From the NCBI GenBank assembly GCA_965277775.1, contig OZ255843.1, forward strand, positions 1,426,001-1,490,000: a stretch of 64,000 nt of DNA, written 5' to 3'. Below, piece by piece: positions 17,616 to 24,102 of this stretch (position 1 is its first letter; every line of letters starts with the position of its first letter). The translations under genes and the position numbers were made by a program. This stretch comes from G965195345 sp965277775 (GTDB lineage Bacteria; Pseudomonadota; Gammaproteobacteria; CAKMZV01). The notes under the pieces are model-generated. The model did not search any database. It worked only from the letters and a program-made list of their open reading frames with translations, and was not told where the DNA came from.

Positions 17616-18323
17616 ATGGCAAAACGAATGGAACTATCTAATCATCAAGTAAGCCAAAAAAATGGGGTCTCGCAGTCCCGCAAGCTACGTGATTCTCTTG
17701 AAGAAGACATTGTCAATGGCATCCTCAAACCTGGGGAACGACTTGATGAGGTGACTCTATCGCAGAGATTTGGGGTATCACGTACTCCGATTCGAGAAGC
17801 ATTTAGAACGCTCATCGGTAGTGGTCTGGCTGAGTCCATACCAAATCGTGGCACCTTTGTTACGAGCATTGGAATTGCTCAGCTAATCGAAATGTTTGAT
17901 GTAATGGCTGAATTAGAGGGCATGTGTGCAAGGCTTGCGACTAGACGGATTACTGATAAGGAAAGTGAGCAATTGCAGCAACTGCTGGATAACTGCACTG
18001 TTGCCAAGGAAACTGGCGATCCTAATGTGTACTTCTACGAAAATGAACTTTTTCATGACTGCATCTATCGTGCCAGTCACAATGAATTTCTTATACGACA
18101 AGTGCGACAGTTGCAAACTCGCTTGAAGCCCTACAGACGCCTGCAGCTTCGTGTACGAAATCGTCTTTCCAAATCCCTTAAAGAACACAAGAAAATCACA
18201 GCAGCGATTCTTGCAGGCAATGAAGCCGCCGCTGAGGCTGCAGCTAAAATTCACGTAAAGGTTCAGGGAGAAAGATTCAACGATTTTGCTGCAGCTGTTG
18301 GTAAAGGATTGAAATTGAGGTAG
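17616..18323 (+). CDS. GntR/FCD-family repressor of the malonate operon (MdcY-like)
   Basis: The 235-residue regulator has an N-terminal GntR winged helix (LRDSLEEDIVNGILKPGERLDEVTLSQRFGVSRTPIREAFRTL) and a C-terminal FCD ligand domain with the metal-binding pattern of FadR/VanR relatives (ENELFHDCIYRASHNEF). I favour ATG 17616, preceded by AGAGAG, over in-frame starts at 17592 (ATG) and 17553 (TTG). It is divergent from the TRAP-mdc operon and shares the operator region at 17453-17484. Function as malonate-responsive repressor is inferred from context and operator match; MdcR of other operons is LysR-type instead. Confidence 0.87.
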   Translation: MAKRMELSNHQVSQKNGVSQSRKLRDSLEEDIVNGILKPGERLDEVTLSQRFGVSRTPIREAFRTLIGSGLAESIPNRGTFVTSIGIAQLIEMFDVMAELEGMCARLATRRITDKESEQLQQLLDNCTVAKETGDPNVYFYENELFHDCIYRASHNEFLIRQVRQLQTRLKPYRRLQLRVRNRLSKSLKEHKKITAAILAGNEAAAEAAAKIHVKVQGERFNDFAAAVGKGLKLR

Positions 18324-18702
18324 CGTATATTACATCCAAGTGTCAATGTCTGCTTAGCTCATCCCCCTTGCAAACGAGCTATGACAACTGGTGTTCTGCA
18401 TAGATGTCTAACAACTAAACATATTCAAAGTTTATATTGGCAAATGGATTAGCCATATTATTAGGCAACTCCATTGCGAGAGATGTTATGAGTTCAATCT
18501 CCATTTTAGGTTGCATTACAAGAAGGCTATGTTGCAATGCTTTAAACTTAATCTGACATTTATGTTAATATTATCAAAGCATGCTTCATTATCAAAGCAT
18601 GCTTCGCATAACAGGGAGTTAACAAAGCTTTTTAACCAAAAGGTTTTTGATGAGGTCCCCAATAGGTGACATCAACAACACCCACATTATGACTAGTTTT
18701 TG
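18324..18702. other. Non-coding stretch between the GntR gene and the helicase remnant
   Basis: No credible reading frame is seen on either strand. The only notable feature is an 18-bp tandem duplication at 18570-18605. It may hold the regulator's terminator, but no strong hairpin followed by a T-run is evident. Confidence 0.4.
18570..18605. repeat. 18-bp perfect tandem repeat (two copies)
   Basis: ATTATCAAAGCATGCTTC occurs twice head to tail at 18570-18587 and 18588-18605. Each copy contains the near-palindrome AAGCATGCTT. It may be a replication-slippage product or a pair of protein-binding sites; there is no gene close enough to decide. Confidence 0.8.
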
Positions 18703-20305
18703 CTAGATATATATCTTTGTACATAAGTCAAATTGTTCTACTAAACCTCCTTGTTCATTGCCATTCGATGAAAATATCAATGTCGGTCTATGATCGCAAG
18801 AATAAAACAGCCTAACATGAGAATTCACATCGACCTTAGACTCATCATTCCAATGTACACAAATTTGTTTTTCTTTTGAATGCCATTTTGTTTTTGAATC
18901 TGAAGCAAAGTTTGCAATTAATTCTCACCACAATTCAACTGTTTCCGTAGTTGGCCAATCGCCTTTTGAAGAGCGGTCAAATATTTCAGTTGAAAATATC
19001 CAATCTTTAAATTGTTGCCGGTCTGTAAATTCAGCTTGAGTTGATTCCACTGCAATAATTACTGCTTTATCCGAATTAAAACCAGCTTGCATTAATAATG
19101 CAGCACTTCTATTCGATGTTCCGTTTTCGATAGCAGGAACTAAAAGTCCAGTTTCATAATCATCTAATTCCATGCCATTAGCAAGTTTATCCCCATTCGC
19201 ACCAGCACGAACCCTAATGGCTTCCAACCCCCAAGGTAAGCGATAAATAAGTCCGTCCTCAACAAACTGAAATGCCTCATCAATATTGGTAATATTTTCT
19301 TCTGTAAGGGCTTTTCCGTTCAGCCAAATTGCGATTATATTTTTCCAATCGTCAGGCAAAACACTTGGGATAAATGGAGAAATTAAAAATACATGCTCGG
19401 CTAGTTTTACAATCTTTGAGATAGCATTTTCATTATCGCCATCCAGAATGGCTCCATTTGCCTCAACGAGTAATATATTTACATCTGCAGCAATTGCATC
19501 TAACTTTTGTCCGGTTTCAAGACCTACACCAGCTAGAAAATAACCCTTGCGCTTAGTGTAGAAACAGACCAAATAGATCTAGCTCTTTGAGATAATACTG
19601 AATCACAAAGGGTTTTAAGTTTTGCTTCACATCAAGCTAATTGACGCGCCCACAAAGATGAACTTAATATAGTGTCAAGCGCAGCGGGTATATCGTTAAT
19701 GTCTTCAACATCACTGCCAAGCAAACTAAGAAGTGCTGTATCTAGACTAACAATATGCTTTCGCCAGTTATTTTGCTTTTCTTTCTTAAGTCCTTCATTA
19801 TCAACTGGTGGAAATTCCCATACATCGACATTGCTGAGAACATGCTGCATCAGAGTATGAAAATCTTTACTTCCGAGATTAATATCTTTACTTCCAAAAT
19901 TAATTCCGAGAGTTTTGCCCATTCTTTTCAAAAGCTCTATTACAAGCAATACCAGCCCACTTTCCATGGAACGAGCATCGGTATTTTTAACGAGAGTACA
20001 CCACATTGAACGATTTTTCCTATAGGCCTCATAGATCGGATACAGCACAACGCCTTGCATGTCGACAAAAGCTCTACCAGCCCTGCCTATCACATTTTTA
20101 AACTCTGAAGGTCCAATTCTCTGACCACTACGGTATAGCGAAAATACAATAATTGCCGTAGCAGATAGGTTTAGGCCTTGAGCTAGAGTTGGCGAAGAAA
20201 CCATAATTTTTTAATATTCCCTCTCGTAGGAGCTTTTCCATTTCTTTTCTGAAAGGCGTTGGCAAATTGCTATGATGTACCGTCACGCCTATTTTAAGTT
20301 GGCTG
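18703..20305 (-). pseudogene. DEAD/DEAH-type (Ski2-like) helicase, C-terminal remnant
   Basis: Pieces in several frames form the 3' part of a large SF2 helicase. From 20305 the frame reads VTVHHSNLPTPFRKEMEKLLREG; one extra base in an A-run near 20208 shifts it into SSPTLAQGLNLSATAI (motif V) and FKNVIGRAGRAFVD (motif VI). A TGA occurs at 19632, a second frameshift between 19632 and 19572, and a TGA at 18925-18927, after which the frame stays open to TAG 18703. Motifs I-III are missing because homology ends at about 20305, where the tRNA-derived repeat begins. Helicases with these motifs occur in defence systems such as Hachiman (HamB), but the subtype cannot be fixed from this fragment. Confidence 0.78.
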
Positions 20306-20330
20306 TGAAGGGGGGATTAGCAGGTTAAGA

Positions 20331-20484
20331 TGGCGGTGAAGGATGGCTAGCGCTTTGCGCTGTTCAAACGCTGTTGCTCTAACTCGCGTTGCTCGTTGAT
20401 CAAAGACGCTTATTGTCGAACGTCGAGGGTTCTCATCCCTCTCCCTTTTAATTGTTTTTGGGTGTATCAAAAGATGGCGGTGTA
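20331..20484. repeat. tRNA-Ser-derived repeat, single B-type unit
   Basis: TGGCGGTGAAGG (tRNA-Ser 3' end, complementary strand) at 20331 is followed by one B-type unit: AGCGCTTTGCGCT, TTGCTC-loop-GATCAA hairpin, GTCGAACGTCGAGGGTTCTC, and the tail ending TGTATCAAAAGATGGCGGTG at 20482. The 144-bp spacing between the two TGGCGGTG copies equals one B unit (146 bp) less two bases. It abuts the truncated helicase on its left and marks a module border. Confidence 0.8.
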
Positions 20485-20688
20485 TTGACCCCCTTTGGGT
20501 TCGAATCCTCTACACTCACCATTGTGTTACAACAAATAATCGCCCTGAAAACAATGAAAAGCAAGTTTTTTTGTTGCAACATCTTGTGCTGCTTTGATTT
20601 CAGCTCTTGGAATGGATCCCATTATAGTGATGAAAGTACCGTACTAATCGTGCGTTCGAATCCCTGTTTGGGATTCATTGGAAACTCA
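20485..20688. other. Short non-coding stretch with tRNA-like fragments
   Basis: The sequence contains GGGTTCGAATCC followed by CTACACTCACCA near 20507-20523, resembling a T-loop and acceptor end, and a second TTCGAATCCC near 20656. Neither can be extended to a full tRNA. They are probably remnants of tRNA 3' ends carried by integrated elements. Confidence 0.35.
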
Positions 20689-21798
20689 TCACTCTTCGCG
20701 GTCTAGCAGTCTGTAACTGGTACTACGTCCTCCGCCGGGGTTTTGAATAAAGATGCCGTGTTCCTTGAGTTCCTGAATATCCCGCAAGGCTGTGTCATTC
20801 GAACATTTAGCCAGCTTGGCGTATTTGGAGGTGTTCATAAAGCCCTCAAAACCACCCTCAAGCATACGGTTGATGATCAAGCGCTGACGGTCATTCACAG
20901 GCTTTTGGTTGATCATGTCCCAGAGCTGCGCTTTGAACAGCACACTGCCAAGTGTGATTTCCGCATTACTGATGGCGCGGCCAAGGCAATCTAAGAACCA
21001 TGACAGCCAGTCTGTGATGTCAGGCGTAGCGCGTTGTTGCGATTCTAGCTGATCGTAATACTGCTTGCGTTCTGTCTCAATTTGGGATGACATGCTATAA
21101 AAACGATCTGGCGTACCATCGGCACGAGCAAGCGCCATATCACCAATAGCTCTAGCAATGCGTCCATTGCCATCTTCAAACGGATGGATCGTTACGAACC
21201 ACAAGTGTGCAATGCCTGCTCCGATGACAGGATCAGTATCATTTTCGCCCGCCAGCCACGCAATAAACGCTTCCATTTCCTTTTCTAAGCGCTCAGCAGT
21301 AGGACCCTCAAAATGCGCCTTTTCTTTACCAATAGGACCAGAAATAACCTGCATAGAGCCAACCTCAATAGTCCGCCACCCCCCAACGGTGATTTTGTGC
21401 ATGCCACTGCGGCCTGTCGGAAACAAAGCTGCATGCCAATCAAACAGCCGATCCTTGGTTAATGGCTTGGAAAAATGTTGCGTGGCATCCAGCATCATCT
21501 CAACGATACCTTCAACATCACGGCTTGCTTGAATAAGCCCAGCAATATCAATTCCAAGCCTACGGGCAATAGATGAGCGCACTTCCTTTGGGTTCAGATT
21601 TTCACCCTCAATGGCAGATGATTTGACAACATCATTGGTGAGTGTGCCGAGAGTTGCTTCACGCTTCAGCTCAAAGCCAAGCCCCTCCATGCGTCCCAGC
21701 AAACGGCCTTGACGATGGCGTATATCAGCCAGCTTGAATGCAAGGATTTCCGCATCCCATGTAAAGTTAGGCCAGTTTTGATGTTCATGAATCCACAT
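20689..21798 (-). CDS. Fic-family AMP-transferase with N-terminal inhibitory motif and C-terminal winged helix
   Basis: The 369-residue protein has a DUF4172-like N-terminal domain, the autoinhibitory helix motif SSAIEGE near residues 60-66 ((S/T)xxxE(G/N), class II), the Fic active site HPFEDGNGRIAR near 205, and a C-terminal winged-helix region (TSKYAKLAKCSNDTALRDIQEL). Such proteins can AMPylate target proteins and are held inactive by the Glu finger. I choose ATG 21798 with a GGTG site upstream; a GTG at 21807 is also possible. The start region is overlapped by palindromes, so the winged helix may regulate its own promoter. No separate antitoxin gene is present, as expected when the inhibitory motif is built in. 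Confidence 0.88.
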   Translation of the reverse strand: MWIHEHQNWPNFTWDAEILAFKLADIRHRQGRLLGRMEGLGFELKREATLGTLTNDVVKSSAIEGENLNPKEVRSSIARRLGIDIAGLIQASRDVEGIVEMMLDATQHFSKPLTKDRLFDWHAALFPTGRSGMHKITVGGWRTIEVGSMQVISGPIGKEKAHFEGPTAERLEKEMEAFIAWLAGENDTDPVIGAGIAHLWFVTIHPFEDGNGRIARAIGDMALARADGTPDRFYSMSSQIETERKQYYDQLESQQRATPDITDWLSWFLDCLGRAISNAEITLGSVLFKAQLWDMINQKPVNDRQRLIINRMLEGGFEGFMNTSKYAKLAKCSNDTALRDIQELKEHGIFIQNPGGGRSTSYRLLDREE

Positions 21799-21801
21799 AT
21801 C

Positions 21802-21881
21802 AATCACCGCATTATTTAAGGTGATTATAGGCGCTATTCACCGCAAGGTCAATATAAATCACCGCATATAGTGCGGTGATT
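21802..21881. promoter_or_regulatory. Palindromic operator pair upstream of the fic gene
   Basis: A perfect inverted repeat lies at 21857-21881 (AATCACCGC, 7-base spacer, GCGGTGATT). A second, at 21802-21826 (AATCACC, 11-base spacer, GGTGATT), overlaps the region just 5' of the start codon. A half-site ATTCACCGC is at 21836-21844. The repeated motif and position suggest autoregulation, possibly by the winged helix of the Fic protein itself. Confidence 0.7.
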
Positions 21882-22023
21882 CTGGAGGTTATTCACAGCA
21901 TATCATTTTTTGCATAATTCTTTACCATATAGCGGCTTGCAGGTTCGGGATGCATTTGACCTCCAACAGGTCGCAAAACATCAACTATAAGATCATGAAT
22001 TAGAAAACTACGGGCTTACATTG

Positions 22024-22440
22024 TTATGCATGTGTTTTTGACTTTGAGGGATCATAAATTGGCATAGCGATAGCAGTGGCAGTGGTGTTGATAGTGTTAC
22101 TTTTCACCTCAAGGGTCGTTCCTTTGGGTATGCTTGGATTAATATGCGACAATGCCAAAGAATCAACCAAATCCAGCGACTGGCTACAGTCTTCGACGGC
22201 ATCTCGCGACATTCGCCAGAAGGCATGAACTTTAAAGCCCGCGTGGCGCAAGACGGCACGTTCTGCAATCTGGGCATCTTGGCGCAAAAGCTCTTCTCCC
22301 TTCGCCTCATCAATGCCTGCCGAAAAGTCCTCGTCGTCTTTAACAACATGGCCGTAACCGATAGTAGGATAACCAGCGGGACAAAAACAAACGGTCCGAG
22401 AGAAGCCCTCGAACCGTTTGATCAGGTCCAGTTTGATGAA
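22024..22440 (-). pseudogene. Chimeric remnant: phage-type lysozyme N-part joined to a GcvT-like C-terminus
   Basis: One open frame follows a TAG at 22441. From 22440 to about 22246 it reads as a T4-type endolysin (LIKRFEGFSR, AGYPTIGYGHVV, GEELLRQDAQIAERAV), with the catalytic Glu and downstream Asp/Thr region recognisable. Homology then stops. After an unrelated stretch, the last ~50 codons (SLALSHINPSIPKGTTLEV, IAMPIYDPSKSKTHA) resemble the C-terminal barrel of aminomethyltransferase-like (GcvT/dimethylglycine-oxidase-type) proteins; that second assignment is tentative. It is probably recombination debris rather than a functional gene. Confidence 0.6.
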
Positions 22441-22629
22441 CTAAAATTTTTCGCAGAAAGACGGCCTCCAATCATTCCAGGTATTTGTAGGAGCACTATC
22501 AAGACTGGCGCAATACCTCCGATTTGCTTCATTTGTACGTTGTTGTTCTTCATTGTATATAATTTTTTGTTCCGCTTGCCACTCCTCACAAGTTTGCTCA
22601 TCGCTAGTTGACGGTTTATACACAAACAT
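22441..22629 (-). CDS. Small Cys-containing ORF upstream of the lysozyme remnant, doubtful
   Basis: A 62-codon frame from ATG 22629 has three Cys and is rich in Glu, Gln and Asn. It is in the same frame as the lysozyme remnant and separated from it only by a TAG, so it could be the 5' part of a longer damaged gene. It has no recognised domain, no signal peptide and only a weak ribosome site (CGAGA). It may be phage debris; coding status is uncertain. Confidence 0.25.
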   Translation of the reverse strand: MFVYKPSTSDEQTCEEWQAEQKIIYNEEQQRTNEANRRYCASLDSAPTNTWNDWRPSFCEKF

Positions 22630-22769
22630 TCTCGGGTGAATACATTGACTAAAAGCTCCGTACTTCGCTTTTCCAAGTACGGTGTTTTTCAGGAAAGGGG
22701 CATATATAGGAGAAAAATTAGAGAAAAACGGGGTGTTTTTATAGAGAGGAAGTCAATTGCAAATAGCGA

Positions 22770-22794
22770 AAAAGCCCGCAAATGCTGGGCTTTT
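22770..22794. terminator. Bidirectional hairpin terminator
   Basis: AAAAGCCC, a 9-base loop, then GGGCTTTT forms a perfect 8-bp stem with A-tract and T-tract flanks, the layout of a factor-independent terminator active in both directions. It lies between the lysozyme remnant and the tRNA-linked repeat array. Confidence 0.75.
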
Positions 22795-22838
22795 GAGGCT
22801 ATGCCATCTCGGGCATATGAAAGTTCGTTTGTAGTCAA

Positions 22839-23657
22839 TGGCGGTGAAGGAGGGATTACCAGCGCTTTGCGCTGTTCATTTCACTGTGCTTCTAAACCTC
22901 GCTTTGCTCGGTAAGAAGCAAGACGCTAATAGTACCAGCGCTTTGCGCTGTTCATTTCACTGTGCTTCTAAACCTCGCTTTGCTCGGTAAGAAGCAAGAC
23001 GCTAATAGTACCAGCGCTTTGCGCTGTTCAAACGCTGTTGCTCTAACTCGCGTTGCTCGTTGAGCAAAGACGCTTATTGTCGAACGTCGAGGGTTCTCAT
23101 CCCTTCATTAAAATTGTTTTTGGGTGTATCAAAAGATGGCGGTGAAGGAGGGATTACCAGCGCTTTGCGCTGTTCATTTCACTGTGCTTCTAAACCTCGC
23201 TTTGCTCGGTAAGAAGCAAGACGCTAATAGTACCAGCGCTCTGCGCTGTTCAAACGCTGTTGCTCTAACTCGCGTTGCTCGTTGAGCAAAGACGCTTATT
23301 GTCGAACGTCGAGGGTTCTCATCCCTTCATTAAAATTGTTTTTGGGTGTATCAAAAGATGGCGGTGAAGGAGGGATTACCAGCGCTTTGCGCTGTTCATT
23401 TCACTGTGCTTCTAAACCTCGCTTTGCTCGGTAAGAAGCAAGACGCTAATAGTACCAGCGCTTTGCGCTGTTCATTTCACTGTGCTTCTAAACCTCGCTT
23501 TGCTCGGTAAGAAGCAAGACGCTAATAGTACCAGCGCTCTGAGCTGTTCAAACGCTGTTGCTCTAACTCGCGTTTGCTCGTTGAGCAAAGACGCTTATTG
23601 TCGAACGTCGAGGGTTCTCATCCCTCCATTAAAATTGTTTTTGGGTGTATCAAAAGA
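22839..23657. repeat. Tandem array of tRNA-Ser-derived hairpin repeats (A and B units)
   Basis: The array has the order [tRNA 3' end]-A-A-B, [tRNA 3' end]-A-B, [tRNA 3' end]-A-A-B, then the intact tRNA. The tRNA-end sequence TGGCGGTGAAGGAGGGA starts at 22839, 23137, 23359 and, within the tRNA, 23658; the spacings 298, 222 and 299 bp equal combinations of A (76 bp) and B (146 bp). Both units begin with TACCAGCGCT[T/C]TGCGCT. Unit A then has TGCTTCT pairing with AGAAGCA; unit B has TTGCTC pairing with GAGCAA at the equivalent place, so the stem is kept though its bases differ. B continues with GTCGAACGTCGAGGGTTCTCATCCC and a shared tail. No protein is encoded. Confidence 0.9.
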
Positions 23658-23748
23658 TGGCGGTGAAGGAGGGATTCGAACCCTCGATACGCTATTAACG
23701 TATACTCCCTTAGCAGGGGAGCGCTTTCAGCCACTCAGCCACTTCACC
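23658..23748 (-). tRNA. tRNA-Ser (anticodon GCT)
   Basis: The 91-nt gene includes the encoded CCA (complement at 23658-23660). The acceptor stem is GGTGAAG/CTTCACC with discriminator G. The anticodon stem CTCCC/GGGAG encloses loop CTGCTAA, with anticodon GCT at 23712-23714. A long variable arm (TATACG-x-CGTATC region) is typical of tRNA-Ser, and the T-arm is GAGGG-TTCGAAT-CCCTC. The gene is intact, although repeats copying its 3' end lie directly behind it, as expected for a tRNA used as an integration site. Confidence 0.97.
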
Positions 23749-23757
23749 GTGGGGCGC

Positions 23758-23763
23758 ATTATA
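23758..23763 (-). promoter_or_regulatory. -10 element and GC-rich discriminator of the tRNA-Ser promoter
   Basis: On the minus strand a perfect TATAAT (23758-23763) is followed by GCGCCCC just before the tRNA 5' end. A GC-rich discriminator of this kind is typical of growth-rate- and ppGpp-controlled stable RNA promoters. No strong -35 hexamer is seen at the expected 16-18 bp. Confidence 0.6.
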
Positions 23764-23857
23764 TCAAGGATAACCCTGATAATTTATTCAATGTGAAACT
23801 AATTTGAAGTAAGTTGATGGTGGCAGTATGAGTCCAATCGCCAGAGGTCAATGCTTG

Positions 23858-24076
23858 TTATTTTGAGGTCAAGCGTTGAATGACGATTTGGCAAGCGGGG
23901 TGTAGCTTTGATTGGTCGGATTCGCACAGGGTGCTTTTCATGGTGGTATGCCAAAATTTGTTAATGTGCGTCAGCACCAAATCGGCAACTTGATCGTCGT
24001 TCAGCCCGTGTTGATTTTCTGCTATTTGGTTGGCTAAGGCGATGATACGGTCGTGTTCAAAGCGGTGATTATTCAT
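23858..24076 (-). CDS. fdsD: Formate dehydrogenase delta subunit (FdsD)
   Basis: The 72-residue protein matches the small FdsD family: a first helix with IIALANQIAENQ, then VADLVLTHINKFWHTTMK, and a C-terminal LHPACQIVIQRL. FdsD is needed for activity or assembly of soluble NAD-dependent formate dehydrogenases but is not a redox subunit. It follows fdsA by 26 bp and is the last gene of the fds operon. The tRNA-Ser gene lies about 110 bp further on. Confidence 0.85.
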   Translation of the reverse strand: MNNHRFEHDRIIALANQIAENQHGLNDDQVADLVLTHINKFWHTTMKSTLCESDQSKLHPACQIVIQRLTSK

Positions 24077-24102
24077 GGTACTGGGTCTGTTTTCAACGGA
24101 TT

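Larger units (their letters stand above)
1..23748. mobile_element. tRNA-Ser-associated accessory region (genomic island, composite)
   Basis: The region runs from the left window edge to the tRNA-Ser(GCT) gene. It carries typical island cargo: restriction-modification, Doc/Fic-type genes, a dead transposase, a catabolic operon, and helicase and lysozyme debris. Repeats that begin with the last 9-18 bases of the tRNA gene (including its encoded CCA) lie near 6983, 7189, 20331, 20475, 22839, 23137 and 23359, all in the same orientation as the tRNA. This is what stepwise integration at, or recombination between, tRNA 3'-end sites would leave. No integrase gene is visible, so the left end and the mobilising enzyme must lie outside the window or be lost. 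The island reading is an inference; the repeats themselves are directly visible. Confidence 0.55.

Noticed and set aside
20485..20700. A second complete tRNA gene
   Set aside because: T-loop and acceptor-like fragments exist but no matching 5' half, D-arm or anticodon stem.
22144..22611. 155-codon plus-strand frame opposite the lysozyme remnant
   Set aside because: The minus strand shows clear lysozyme sequence here; the plus frame is chance, with an unnatural hydrophobic end and no homology.
22636..22914. 92-codon plus-strand frame entering the repeat array
   Set aside because: It runs through a terminator hairpin and the tRNA-derived repeat; composition is not protein-like and there is no homology I recognise.
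22839..23657. CRISPR array
   Set aside because: The repeats are 76 and 146 bp with no unique spacers between short repeats, and no cas genes are present.
23482..23796. Open frame on the plus strand across the tRNA-Ser and hairpin array
   Set aside because: It is the antisense of a tRNA-Ser gene plus repeats. The GGEGGIRTLDT...TPLAG sequence is a well-known artefact of reading tRNA-Ser on the wrong strand.
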